The notes: generated from the letters alone by a model not told the origin. DNA of 64,000 nt from Brugia malayi (GCF_000002995.4 NW_025062478.1:11404001-11468000); one strand, 5' to 3'; counted from the stretch's first letter, positions 8,790 to 21,500 are shown. Program-made: numbers and translations.

Positions 8790-10521
8790 TTACTTCTCTG
8801 AGCGTTTTCTTAAACCCAACATATCAGGTGTTGTAATGATAGCAGTTGACAATGCAATGGGACTTGGCTCTATACCACTGCGAGAAAAAGCAGCAGCTAC
8901 TCGGCTAAGTGAACGATTATCTGCAGCCAATTTAAAGCCGTCCTAAAAGTTACATGAATTGCAATAAGCCAGAACATGTAGTAAATGAATATTATGTAAT
9001 TCCAGTAAAAGATTGTTACGATGTCATACATTCGCTTAATGCAGAAAGACTAACCAAATGTTTTGGCATAGAAAAAAGAAAAAATATAGAAGAGATTCAT
9101 GAAAGCATTTCTTTAGCAAGACAAATCAAAACAAATCTCAGTACCGTTTCCAAACAATCGCTGATGGGAGTACTAGTTGCAAAACGTCCCGAAGAACCTC
9201 CACCACTTCTTTCTGTCGAAGCTAAGCTACCTCCTGCTAGAAAAAGAATATCACTCTGGAATCATTTCAGGAAGCTTTGAAAAGCAGAGAATTCTAGGGT
9301 ATGAATTCACTCTGCAATAATCATTTGCTCGAAGATCTTGCTATGAATTTAAATCATTCTCAAAGCCAAGTCCCGTGAATCAGTATAAGAGGAGCATTAT
9401 TTCAAGGCTTTCAATTATCAGTATATGACGAGACATAGCAAAGCATATATTTCATGAAAAGCAAATCAACTTACTACTTCGACCAGCTGAATGAGGGCTA
9501 TTACGTGAAACAGAACTGATAGACAACCTGAAGGACAATGAACTTGGACTTTTCAAACAGATGAATAGAAGCTTGAAAGATTAATATATATGCATCATCT
9601 TTTTGTTTTACCCTGAATAATGAGAGAAATTGAAAAAGAGATGAAAAGTAATGAAAATTAGTATACATACATTTGTTCCAGTTTTTGAGCATGATGTCGA
9701 AGCTTGTCAATTTCTCTTATCAACGATTCCTTTTCAGCCAAAGCTTTCCTGAAAACCACTGCAGAATTCTACAAAATGTATGTTTATGGTTCTGTTACTA
9801 AGAATGAAATTAAACAAACCTTTCCCTTTCGGTCTTCTGCTTCATTACGAGCTGTGCCGATATTACGTACTTCATTGCTTTCTTCTGCTGTAATATCGAA
9901 CAATCAATTGCACCACTAGTAAATTCATCTATTTATCGGTAATTTTGATGGATACCGATTTCTGCAAATTTACCATTGATTCATGTAAACTACCTGCCTG
10001 TTCCTGCTTAGCTTTTTGTAAATGCTGACGATGGCCGCTTTGGAAATCCAAAACTGCATTCAAATTCTTCACGTATTGCTCCAGCAATTCTTTTGGATTT
10101 CGAAAATACATTTGCAAATCGCTCCGAAGATTCCGATTAATTTTCACTGCATTGGCACGCTTGCTACATCGCATGCAATGACTTTCAGGAGCTGAAAATG
10201 TCAAATTATGAAGCACATAATTTGAAAAAAAAAAATGAAATAAGTATAAGCTTTTTGTCGAATTAACTTTTTAAAGTCCACTCAAATACATCAACATATA
10301 AGGATGTATTTTAAAGCTACTAAAGTTAAAATAAAATTCAATAATTCTGCAAAATTATTTCAGAATGTGTCAGGTGATATGAAGGAAGAAAAAACTGACT
10401 AACCTGTTTCGTAGCATTTACCACAAATAATATGACCACATGATGTAAAATAAAATGGATACTGTTCGTTACCCTGTGTTGGCATACGAATGCATACATT
10501 ACAATGAATCCAATCACCCAT
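8790..10521 (-). CDS. ZHP/RNF212/Zip3-family RING protein (meiotic crossover factor)
   Basis: Six exons join in frame into 221 residues: 10404-10521, 9994-10191, 9820-9887, 9671-9768, 9475-9527 and 8790-8920. The protein starts MGDWIHCNVC and carries a complete C3HC4 RING (C7, C10, C28, H30, C33, C36, C45, C48), with the segment SCGHIICGKC. Residues about 60-165 are charged and probably coiled-coil (KALAEKESLIREIDKLRHH). The tail is Ser-rich and ends with ITTPDMLGLRKRS. An N-terminal RING, then a coiled coil, then a Ser-rich tail is the layout of yeast Zip3, RNF212 and nematode ZHP proteins. These are SUMO/ubiquitin-ligase-like proteins that act on the synaptonemal complex to designate crossovers. 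Which ZHP paralogue it is cannot be decided here. The last exon uses the acceptor GGCTGCAG; an earlier AG (TTTTAG) would put a stop in frame. Confidence 0.8.
8954..9280 (+). CDS. nested antisense ORF, 108 aa, unknown
   Basis: An uninterrupted ORF lies wholly inside intron 5 (8921-9474) of the minus-strand RING gene, on the opposite strand. It has an in-frame stop just upstream of the ATG. The composition is protein-like: a mixed N-terminal half (VIPVKDCYDVIHSLNAERL), a charged and probably helical middle (IEKRKNIEEIHESISLARQ), and a Pro-rich then basic C-terminus (RPEEPPPLL, ARKRISLWNHFRKL). Cys, Trp, Pro and Arg frequencies are well above those of chance ORFs in this DNA. It has no signal peptide or membrane segment and I do not recognise the family. 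It may be a single-exon nested gene or a retrocopy. No canonical AATAAA follows closely. Confidence 0.45.
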   Translation: MNCNKPEHVVNEYYVIPVKDCYDVIHSLNAERLTKCFGIEKRKNIEEIHESISLARQIKTNLSTVSKQSLMGVLVAKRPEEPPPLLSVEAKLPPARKRISLWNHFRKL

Positions 10522-11387
10522 CTCAAAGAGCAAATTTAACTAAAAATAAAAATTCATGATTAAATAATTTCTAACCATAATTACATTAAATCGTAATTTT
10601 TGTTAAGACTGAATTTCTTCTGCGCTTAAATTTACAAATTTAACTATTAATAATAACACAAATATTAAAAGTCAATAATTAGGCTAGATTAAACTCTTAT
10701 TCAAATCATCATTCATCAAATGTCTACCTCACTGTCGCATATAGCTCCTTCCACCATTCCATTAAATAATCTACCCAAGCAGATACCCAAAATATACCTT
10801 CCCCGTATCCATTAAACAACTCTTCCAGCATTAAAACCTACATAACTCACAGCAGTGAGAAACCCAAAATTCAACAATTTTGTCACCGATTGACAATGAC
10901 AACATAAATATCTGTAAAGTTAACGAAATAAACAGTTCGAGACAGGTAACAAGTTATAAAGCACTCGTAATATTCGTGAAGTACGTGCAAAGTGATAGGT
11001 TATAAACCACTTGCAATATTCGTCAAATACGTGCAATATTGTAAAATACGTTAATTTGAGCAAAATAACAACTAAACGTATGATGCAATTGTCTAAATAA
11101 CGCCCATATAAAATATATGCAAATTTTAGTTGCATCATTTAATGGATTAGTTGAACTGTGTGCCTGTAAGAGCCATTCCAAAGCGGAATGAATTATTGCT
11201 TACGTGCAATTTAGATGGTTTGGAATATTCTAGAAATTTTTGATCAAAGTAATATGCGTTTCATCATTTTCACTTCTTTTATTTCCATTTAATTATTCAC
11301 AAATTTTTAGAAAATAAGAAGCAGAAAAAAAAAAAAAAAAAAATTGGTTCATTCTACCTCCAAACGATTAATATTTGTCAACTTAAA
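10522..11387. promoter_or_regulatory. region between the divergent RING gene and the Gln/Arg-rich ORF
   Basis: This must contain the 5' end of the minus-strand RING gene (start at 10521) and any promoter for the plus ORF at 11388. No TATA or initiator element could be assigned with confidence. An exon-like acceptor (AATTTTTAG) ends at about 11310. Confidence 0.3.
10953..11045. repeat. two-copy degenerate direct repeat, period 46
   Basis: GTTATAAA followed by a CACTxGxAATATTCGT segment and TACGTGCAA occurs at 10953 and again at 10999 with a few substitutions. Each unit contains TACGTGCAA and ATATTCGT. The copies lie upstream of the RING gene start. Confidence 0.6.
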
Positions 11388-11951
11388 ATGGAACAACGAC
11401 AACGATGGAATCAATTCTTGTTGCAACATAGAATGGAGCGACAACGACTGATACGATTGAGACGATGGATTCAGCATAGAATGATGCGAGAACGTATGAT
11501 GCAATGGAATCAATGCTTTCGTCATCAAATGGAGCAACAACAGATGACACAATGGAATTATTTGATTCAGGATAGAATTATACAACAACAAATAAATAAA
11601 TGGATTCGTTGGAATCAATGTAGAATGATGCGATGGAATCAACAGATTCAACTAGAAATGCTACAAGAACGGATGCTATGGTGGAAAGAATTAATTCAAC
11701 TTCAAATGTTACAACAAGGAATGTCGCAATGGGATCAATGGATTCAATTACGTACGTTACAACAGCGAATGATTCAATGGAGTCAGCGAATTCAGTTACG
11801 ATTGATGCGACAACGAATGATTCAGTGCAATGAATGGATTCAGTTACGAATGGATCAAATGATGCAGTCGAATGAATCATTTCAAATGGAACAATTTTTC
11901 TGGTGGAATCAATGGTTTCAACTTCAAATCAAACCAACGACAATACGGTGA
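11388..11951 (+). CDS. repetitive Gln/Arg/Met/Trp-rich ORF, 187 aa, unknown
   Basis: A 187-codon ORF follows a poly(A) run and a pyrimidine-poor leader. The protein is almost entirely Q, R, M, W, I, L and N arranged in a repeating pattern. Examples are WIQLRTLQQRMIQWSQRIQL, MLQERMLWWKELIQLQMLQQ and WNQCFRHQMEQQQMTQW. The unit is about 14-15 residues (42-45 bases) with W-x-Q and Q-R-M signatures, and it is well diverged between copies. Such a sequence could form a long amphipathic helix. The minus strand and another plus frame are also open over parts of it, as expected for a tandem repeat whose unit is a multiple of three. It could therefore be a diverged minisatellite without function. No homologue is recognised, and no signal peptide or known domain is present. 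Confidence 0.35.
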   Translation: MEQRQRWNQFLLQHRMERQRLIRLRRWIQHRMMRERMMQWNQCFRHQMEQQQMTQWNYLIQDRIIQQQINKWIRWNQCRMMRWNQQIQLEMLQERMLWWKELIQLQMLQQGMSQWDQWIQLRTLQQRMIQWSQRIQLRLMRQRMIQCNEWIQLRMDQMMQSNESFQMEQFFWWNQWFQLQIKPTTIR

Positions 11952-12225
11952 AATAATTAATTCTTTCTTGTTTTTTTTTTTTTTTTTTTTTATAAGTTCT
12001 TTAAAAAAGGAAAAATTAAATTAAAAAATTAGTAATAGTTATAGTGTAATAATAATAGTAATAAAAAAGTTAATTGTTTTGTTTCAATTTTTGTTTGATT
12101 TTTTTGAAAATATTTGGAAAAAAAAAAGAGTAGACAAGCAATCTTTCTTTTACCCTTTAAAAAAAAAAAAAAAAAAAAAATTAAATTAAAATGAAATACT
12201 TTTTTTTTTTCTATAAATTCTTCAA

Positions 12226-12256
<31 letters not shown>

Positions 12257-14484
12257 TAATTAAAATAGTTTTTTTCTCTTTTTTCTATAAATTCATTTAA
12301 AAAAAAATAAGTTAAAAATTTAGTAATAATCATAGTACAATGATTATAGTAAAATGATTGCCTTGTTTAAGTTTTGTTTAATTGTTACCTAATAGTTTAA
12401 ATTATTTTGAAAATGAATCATCAAGCAATTATGCCAACCGTTTCAATCGATAATATAGATTCTATAAATTTCTTAAAAAAAATAATAATAAAATAAATAA
12501 ATTAAAAGGAAATATTTCTTTCTTTTTTCTCCATAAATTCCTCAAGAAAAAATAAATTAATTAAAAGAAAATAGTTTTTTCTCCATAAGTTTTTTAAAAA
12601 AATAAGTGAAAAATTTAGTAATAATCGTAGGTAGTAACATGATTGCTTTGTTCAAATTTTGTTTTATTATTAGGAAAAAAAAAACAATAAATATTGTGAA
12701 AAAGTGACAATTATGCTAACTGTTTTGCATAAGAAGAGTTATTTTTTTCCATGTTAACATAATTAATATTAAAATTATGAAAACCTTTCACAATAAATTT
12801 GCATAAATCATGAAAGATGAAGTCATTGAGAAATTATAACAACTTCTTATTTCTTATTAATTAAAATAGATAGCACACATCTTTCTTATAATATTATTTT
12901 CAACTAAATTTGTAGGATTATGATTTTATTGTTTTTTTTTTTTTTCAGTTTATAAAAGTCTAATTTCAGGAATTATATTACTTATTACATAAGATATTTG
13001 ATTTGTTTTCAATTTCTAACCTTAAATGCAAATTGTTTTTTTGTTGAACTGCTATGAACTTTCAATTCGAATAATGTTATTTTCTTTTGCTAATATATTT
13101 TTTGCAGTTTTTTGGTTCTATTTGAATTTCATAATGGTTCTGGTTTGTTGTTTATTTCTATGAAATGGTTTATTCTGTTTCTTAAACTGTTGTATTTTAG
13201 GTGACAAGAATTTCAGGATATTATGCTAATTATGTGTTGAAAATTGCATTATTTCTATTAGAATTATTAAATTTAGTAATATTATATCAAATTATGAGTG
13301 AAAAGTTTATGTTGCAAAAAAAAATTTCAAATTTCTTTCTTTCTCTCAAACTTCATCGATTAGTATTTTCAGTGTGTTCCTATATATCAGCTTATCATTC
13401 AGAAATTTTTTATACTTCTTGCAAAATTTGATTTCAGTTGAATGACATAGCAATTTTAAAAACATTCCAGTATTTTTATCATTTAGAGATTATGATTGTG
13501 CTTTGTTGTATTTGATGCTCTCAGCTATATTCGGACAGTTTTCAGAAATTTTCTGCAAACTTTGTATAATTATATATTACGTTAATTCTTCGTGGTATTT
13601 GCCATGTTTGAATCAACTATTATTCTAGCCTCCCAAACAAATGTTTATCTCTTCATCTAATCTTAAAAATTGATTGACGATCTATTCGGAATAATCAATC
13701 TTCAGGAAAATTACAATTTGTTTTTGTTTTTCTGGTCATTTTCATAATTTAGATTAGTGATATCTCGAGGTTTTTGATATTATTGGCAAAGATTTCGAAT
13801 ATCAGTTCAATTAATTAGAAAGAAATCTAAATTACATTTGTTGTTTCTGAAATCTTTATCATATAAAAATAGCAGCTGTGGATCGGATGATAATTAATAA
13901 AATCAACGATGTTAAGAAAATATTTTATTTTACTGCATTTCGTATTCTTGTGTTTCTTAAATATTTTACCCATTAATAAAATTGAATTGTTTCACTTTTC
14001 TGAATAAGGTAATCATTGCAGATATATGATAATTTTACTTATAGAAAGGTAATGTGAATTATCATTGTATGCGAAAGGCAGTTCATTTGAAAATTCTTTA
14101 TCAATATCATTAGAGTTGATTTTTTGATACTGCTCAGTCAGCTTTTTGAAGATTCTGCAGTTCTTCAAAAAAAAAAAAAATGATATGTGTCAAGAATTGA
14201 GAGATAATATATCAAGTATTTTAAGGTTTATTTTATGATTTTGAGAGAAGTTTTCTGTTATCAAGCATATTAGGGCTTTATGTAGCTGATTTGAAATTAA
14301 AAATTTGCGCTTTTCCTGGTTTTGCTTGTAAAAAAAATGAATATTATATATATTTAGCTAACTAATAAGTAATAAAAGTAATAAATGAATCACTATAATC
14401 ATACATTAAGTTTGACATTATACCATTCAGTTTATATACCCACCTAATTTATAATCATAATTAATCTTCAATTTTTATTTTTAG

Positions 14485-14562
14485 TGACGTTTCTCGCAAG
14501 TCTCATCACTTTGAAGTGATTAATCATTACACTGTGATCCAGACGATATCATAGTAGGAAAG
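14485..14562 (+). other. orphan exon-like block
   Basis: Flanked by ATTTTTAG and GAAAG/GTAAGC, a textbook acceptor and donor, around 78 bases that are clearly richer in GC than the surroundings. One frame gives about 24 codons (VSRKSHHFEVINHYTVIQT) before an in-frame TAG; the other two stop early. It contains an inverted repeat ATCACTT / AAGTGAT (14505-14520). It may be a non-coding or 3'-terminal exon of an undefined plus-strand transcript, or a structured RNA. Confidence 0.3.
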
Positions 14563-16573
14563 GTAAGCGATCAGATACGAAATGAAAACAAAAAATAATC
14601 AATTAAAAAAAATCAATGTCTGGTTAATTTCAATCATATAACACCTGAGATAACTTTTAAACAATGATATTATCTAAAATATTGTGTATGTGTTAGAGGA
14701 ATATTTGGCAGAATTTTTAGGTAAACATTAAATAATATACTTTTTAATGCATATTTAATTACGCATTCTGTATAAATATGAGCACCAAAGAAAAATATGA
14801 AAATGAAATATTTCCAAGATTCATTACAAATATTTGGAAATAGTATCAAAAAAAAAAAAAAAAAGAAATGGATATTTTCTCAAATGTACAGTGTTGAAGA
14901 ATGGGAAGATATGCTTGGTTAGGAAAAAATGTACTGCAAGTAGTATTTCGTTCTAAATTTCCATTTCTTTCTAGTATGTCATTTTTTTTTTTTTGATTCG
15001 AAATAAAATTAAATAGAATATGGTTAAAATTTTTGATGAAGATTTTTTTAAAACACAATACAAATTGATATTTTGTAATATAATCTTCAAGCATTTATTC
15101 CCATACTAGAACAAATCAGATAACAGGAAAAAAGAAGTGAAATTTTTGAAAAATTCAGAAAAAACACGATATTAAGACATTTTAGAAGTAAAATCAAGAA
15201 ATTCTACTGCATTATCTCTAAGTTTTATATCTTAGCAATCAAAATAGCATAAAAAAGATTAAACGAGTGAAGAGCCACAAAAATTGTGCAATAACTTTAT
15301 ACATTATTTTGTGCATTTTTATTTTGTTACATCTTAATTATACATTTAACTTATGATAATATTTCCAATTCATAATTCTGCTCATCAATTTAAACAACAT
15401 CCGTAAAAGTTTAGATAAATTCAATTCTTCCACATTGCAGTTAAAAAATTTCAACTCATAAGGTGCATTTATTGAATTTGAAATAAAATTTCAAATTTCT
15501 TAGGACAGAAGAAAGGGAGCAGATAAAATAATATTTGGACATTCTGACAGTTAATATGTATGATTATTGATTCATTAAATAAATAAAAAAAATCAAATAA
15601 TTTTTAAACAAAAGTTCGTATGTGAAGATGAAGAAGCGAAAAAAAGCTCTATAAATGATCGGAGGTGAGAACAAAAGAGAATTTTTTTTTTTTGAATGCA
15701 ATTTTTTTGTAAAAAAATTGTGACGAAACTAATTGCAAGTAAACTTAATTAAATGTAGTACTTTTCATTTAGAGTGAAGTAAAAAGTTGAAATGTGAGGT
15801 GAAGGAAATCAATTTCTTATCATATTTGAATTTGCAATTCGTTAGTTTCTTTTTCTTTTTTCTTTCGTTTTACAATCATTTTTTAATTTTCATATAAAGA
15901 TTAATGTATTTGGAAGAAAAGGAAACTAAAGCAAATTTAATAAATATTGGTTTTCAAAACTTCACGAAATATCAAAAAAAAAAAAAAATTAGAAATTGAA
16001 TAGTATTCTTACATTTCATACAGTTAACTGAGAATAGTGATTGTTTGAAAGAAATTATGTGAAATTTTGAAAATAAATATATAGCCGAAGAGCTATATGA
16101 ACACAAGCACCACCAATATTTCACATATGTATAAATTATTATAGATGTATTTTTTAAATTATAAAAATATACGTATAATTAATCAATCTCAAAAATTGTT
16201 TTTCTTTTAAGTAATTAATTTTACTTGTCATTTTATATGCTCAAAATATTATTAAAGAATGGGAATTATTACTGACTATTATCAAATTTACACTATAATA
16301 AGTTTCATAAAAACTAAACAGTAAAAAGTGAAAATTTCATTAGCTCTTCTAAATTTCTATACATAAATGAGCATAACCAAGCTATTTCATTATATTTTTC
16401 ATTTCTAGCTTTAATAATTAATTAATCATTTTATTGATTAATTCGTATTATTTAATCACTGATATAATTTATCCAAATATTTAAAGAACTCCAAAAAATT
16501 GAATTAGTTTGGAAAAATTTCATACAATATATTTTTCTTTTCTTCTCCACTCCTATTATTATTCTTACTAGTA

Positions 16574-16576
16574 TTA

Positions 16577-16643
<67 letters not shown>

Positions 16644-16645
16644 TA
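16574..16645. repeat. (ATT)n microsatellite
   Basis: About 24 uninterrupted TTA/ATT triplets with degenerate edges (TACTATTACTATT). Confidence 0.9.
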
Positions 16646-16940
16646 CTATTATTGTCACTATTAATCATCTTTTTAAAATAATTATAAGCATAAATATTAA
16701 ATCTTATTTATTTTACAAAATTAAAAATGCATACTAATTACTGTTACTATCATTACTATAAATATTGTTATACTATTATTTATGCAAAAATTTCGAAAAA
16801 TTATAATGAAATTTAAAAGTATTGCGCAATAGAAAAGAAAAAAAAAAACAGAAAATAAAAGGATGAATAGTAATAATAATAATAAATTAATGTGAAGAAA
16901 ATGATACTAATAATATATAAAAAGTAATAAATCAAAAAAT

Positions 16941-16963
16941 TTTATTTCATTTTAAAATGAAAT
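16941..16963 (-). terminator. poly(A) signal of crm-1 overlapping a 20-base perfect palindrome
   Basis: AATAAA on the minus strand at 16941-16946 lies about 80 bases after the crm-1 stop. It overlaps the perfect palindrome ATTTCATTTTAAAATGAAAT at 16944-16963. A poly(T) run follows on the plus strand. Confidence 0.6.
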
Positions 16964-17026
16964 TTTTTTTTTTTTTTTTTCATTTCTCTTCAACTTATAT
17001 GTGTGCAATTTTTTTTTTTTTTTCCA

Positions 17027-18560
17027 CTATACATTGCATGATCCATGCTTATTATCCAATTTACCAAATGCGTTATTTTTAAATGAACCAAAACCGCGTC
17101 GAATACCGTAATCCATTGATTTTGTTCGACTAACACTTTTTTTCACTGGATTTAATGGTAATGTATCGTAATGTGGTCCGTATCCTGAGCTGCCATTGGA
17201 TGATGATGCGGAACTTGTTTCAGAGCTAAAGAAAAATAATTTTTTTTTTTTAAAAAAATTTATTTTTCTCTTTGAAAGAAATTAATTTTTAGTACTATAA
17301 AATTTTTCAAAAAAAAAAAAAAAAAAAAAAAGAGAAAAGAAAAAGTACGTTCAATAATTTTTCGATAATTTTATAAATTTTAATGATTGAAAAATAAATA
17401 AGATGAGAAGTCAAATATACTTATTAATTATGTATATTTTTTAAATTTGTGAATATAATCAATGTAAAATGATGAAGTTTTTATCAAATTTGCAAATTAA
17501 TTTAAATTGAACAATTTTGAACTGATTAGACAATCAAAACTAAATAAATAATAAAATTAATGAAAAAAATACGTCAAAAAAAAAATCCATAAACTATAAT
17601 GAGTGAAATATAATCAAATATGCCAATAATTAAAGATATGTTTAAATGTAATTATTTCATAAAATATATTTAAATATTTCTTTGTCAATGATTGAATTGA
17701 ATATCATTCATAATTATACAATAATTCTTAATCTTAATCTTAATAATAATAATGATAATTGATGAAATTTGAATTATTTTAACAATAAATAAATCTATAA
17801 CTTACTTTGATGAAATAAGTAATTCACTTTGTCCATCATCACAACTATCCCTTCTAGTTGGCATATCTTCATACAACTGTGGAGTTGATCCGATCGCTTT
17901 TGTAGCTGACAATAAAACAGTTGAGCTATTATAATGAATTGGCGATTTCTGCAAATTATGCTAAAATTAAAAAGATTAATTGATCGATTAAAAAGATACT
18001 AAAACTTTTCAATAAATGAAAGTAAGTAAAAAAAGAATCCAAAGTAAATAATAGATTTTAAGATCAATGTTATAATAATTATATCCAGTCGGATAAATAA
18101 ATTTTGTATGAAAAAAATATCTATGACATTGAATTATTTAATTAGTCACTTCAATTTCTACAATAGTAAGATTGAAAAAAAAAATTAATTATATTGGGTT
18201 AAAAATTGTTACAAAAAAAAAAAAATATGCATAAATAACTTGGTGAAAATTAAAAAAAGCACACATATATAAAATAAATAATTTATCATATTTAGATTTT
18301 TTTTTTTTAAAAAATTTAATTTGAATAAAAAAAATTAGCAATTAATTAACAGACCTTTTCATCATTATTCTTATTTTGTTTGATCAATTTATAAATAAGA
18401 ATGAAAACGATGACACCAATAAGGATAAATCCGGTTAAGCAAACTCCGTATAACATTGTATTCATTTGTGAAGTTGTTGATGATAACGAAGATGATGAGT
18501 CATTGCCATCTGATAATACTGATTGAAATTGGCCTTCGCCAAAGGATCGCCATTCTACAT
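17027..18560 (-). other. crm-1: crm-1 exons 16-18: membrane helix and cytoplasmic tail
   Basis: Exon 18355-18560 gives a Ser-rich juxtamembrane stretch and a helix (LYGVCLTGFILIGVIVFILI) followed by basic KLIKQNK, a stop-transfer arrangement with the C-terminus in the cytoplasm. Exons 17806-17960 and 17027-17225 encode about 120 residues rich in Ser, Asn and Tyr (SSSNGSSGYGPHYDTLPL), ending SCNV before TAG. The last four residues do not clearly match a class I PDZ ligand. Confidence 0.85.
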
Positions 18561-21500
18561 CTATATAATAATAATTCTTCTTCTTGTTTTTTTTTTTGTA
18601 ATAATTTAAAAGAAAATATTTTTTAGTTATTTGATTCTTTTAAAATATGTATTAAAAAAATATAAAATGAATTAAAATTTAAAAAAAGAATTAAATTTTT
18701 AACAATTCAATTGAATATTACAAATATATTTTTTGAAATATTACTATTATATATCTCGAGTAATATATGATGAATACATGATGATGATTACTGTAAAAAA
18801 TGATGAATATACTATGGTACTATGAAAAATAATGATAATACTACGATATTGTGAGAAATAATGATAATATTATAATATTGTAAAAAATGTAATATTGTGA
18901 TATTGTAAATAGAAATATTGTAATACTATGAGAAGTATTAACAATACTATAATACTGTGAGGAATGATGGTTGTCTTAAGCAGTTAATCAATTTAAAATT
19001 TATTTCTTAAAAATTTTTTACATGACATTAAATAAAAAAATGAAAAAATTTGAAAATTAAAAAAAAAAAAAAAAAAAAAAAAACGAAAGAAAAAAGAACC
19101 TTTACAAATTGGACAGCAATATCCAGGTATTTGTATGGAATCATTACATTTTGCGCATTGTTGCTCTTTACATATTGTTCCACCACCTGGTTGACAGGTA
19201 CAATTACGACATGGACCATCACGCCATTCTTCATTAACACTATATACATTATCACCATAACTGCATACTGCACCAGATGATAGCACATCTAAAATTAATA
19301 TTTAAAAGAAAATTTAATTTAAAACGATAACAAAAATTTGAATCATACTTTTTGCCTTTTTATTAATCTTAAAAAAATTTTTGTTAAAGTAGGAAATTTT
19401 TAAAAATTGCATTTGTCATGCATTATGAAATTTTGAAATGTTTAATAAATTCGTTAAAAATATCTTAAAAACTTTTTTTTCTTGGCTTTCAAATTAAGAT
19501 TATAATTTATAATTAATATACCAGAACAAACAGGACAACATCTTCCTTTGATTGTTAATGGTATTCCACGACAATCTGTTAACTGTCGACATTTCTCCTC
19601 GAAACATTCAATTTTTGCATCACCGTCAATTGCAACACATCTGAGTTTTCAGTGATATAATTCAAATTAAAATTTATTAATTATATTTAATTTTTTAGTA
19701 ACTAATTTTTAGCTTATTTATTTTTTTTAGAATGCAGTAGCTAATTTTTAGCTTATTTATTTTTTTTTAGCATAGCTAATTTTTAGCTTATATATATTTT
19801 ATTATTTTTATTTATTTATTTTTTTTTTTTATAAATAGAAATTTATAGATATATGTATATACTTGCATGAGGTGCATTCATCTGTCCTCCAACTTGATCC
19901 AGCAACATGCACAACATAATTGTTATCCGTGCATACCACATTAACGATATTTGATAGTGTCACTTCCGGAATGCTTACTGACGATTTTGTTTCTTCCGGA
20001 CATCTGAAACAGGAACAGTTTCACATTTCCAAACACAGCAGGTAAAAATTAATACAGAAATCTTTGTTTCAAATGCAGAAATTTTGCATTTAAAAAAATT
20101 CTTATTAATTAATGTTTTATATAAATTATTTAGCTTAACAGACTTTTAGATTTTACTTTCATTGTCGTCTAGTTTATAATAATAACTATCAGCTAATTAA
20201 TGATCAATTTTAATTGAATGATCGATAATTGATGATTTACAAATTATCCTAATTAGCATTATTAAAAAGTAAATTATTTTAGAAAAGAAAGAATAAAAAA
20301 AAGAAAAAGAAATTTTAAAAACATACTTAGGGCAACATTGATTTCTTTCGTCAAAAATAGGTATGGGACATGCAATTGGTGGACATTCGACCACACGACA
20401 TAGGACATTACCTACGCGACATGTGCATGACGTACAAGGAGCTAATTGCCACGTTTCTCCGTCAACAAATAAACGTCCAGCACTTTGACATACTGTATGC
20501 TCATGCTTCGATAATTCCAGCAATGGTTTTAAATCACAACTTGCACAACAAGCATCTTTAAATATAAACGTAATTAACAAAAAATTTTAATACTAATTTA
20601 AAAAAAAAAAAAACTTCATTTTATTTCAACTTTCTTCATGCTTATTCTTTGCTAAATTATTTCTAATATAATAAAAAGATTTCGTTATCTAACATTTTCA
20701 GCTTTGATATATTTATTTTTATACTTTTTATTTTTTGGTATATATATGTCAATTAAAATATTTTCTAATTAATTTCAGGAAAAAAATTACACCTGAAATC
20801 GTATAAAAAAAAAAAAAAAAAGAAAAAAAAAAAACATAAATAAATAAAAAGTCCGCAATACCTTCTCTTTTTTTCCAATGTTCAATAGGACATGATTCAT
20901 TTCTTTGTGGACATGAAATTAGTGAACAAAATTCCTTAAAAGAAAAAAGACAAAAGAATAGAAAAAAGAACGAAGAGAGAAAAAAAAAATAAAAACCATA
21001 TAAAGTTGTATAAATAAACAAATAAATAAATATAAATATGTGCAAATGAATTAGTGTCAAACAAAAACAAACATTAATTTGACAAAAAAGAAAGTTTGAA
21101 TGAGTAAAATTTTTATTTTTTAAAAAAATTATTTTTTCAACATTTTTTTTTATAAAAATTAATTTCAACATTTTTTGTAAATCAAAAAATTCAAAAAAAA
21201 AAATTGTGTGATTAATTAATTAATTAGCTAACTAACATGTTTTTGCTCACAGAAACAATGTCGACAGCCATCATTCCACCATTCACCACTATCACGCTCA
21301 TATAATTTACCCGTTTGTGTGCTAAATGAGTAACATTTATCCCAACCATCGGGCTCTTTTTGCAATGATAACAATTTGGCATCAATTCGACTCATTGCTA
21401 AAATCAAAAATCAAATTAATTATTTTTTTTTTTTGTATTTCACAAATTATTTAAAATTGTTTGTCGATAATTTGTGCAATTCCGTCCATTTAAGAAACTG

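Larger units (their letters stand above)
11952..16940. other. AT-rich intergenic region
   Basis: It is dominated by poly(A)/poly(T) runs of 10-25 bases. I find no supported protein gene apart from an exon-like block at 14485-14562. Plus-strand ORFs such as 13201-13431 are Phe/Leu/Ile-rich and unsupported. The minus-strand poly-Ile ORF at 16452-16658 is only the ATT microsatellite. Confidence 0.5.

Noticed and set aside
11578..11880. Minus-strand and second plus-frame ORFs over the Gln/Arg-rich ORF
   Set aside because: They overlap the longest frame in a repeat whose unit is a multiple of three; the plus frame at 11388 is longer and has the clearer residue pattern.
16452..16658. Poly-isoleucine minus ORF
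   Set aside because: It is the translation of the (ATT)n microsatellite.
20749..21171. 140-codon minus ORF
   Set aside because: Only its stretch 20862-20934 is a true crm-1 exon; the rest is intron translated as poly-Phe.
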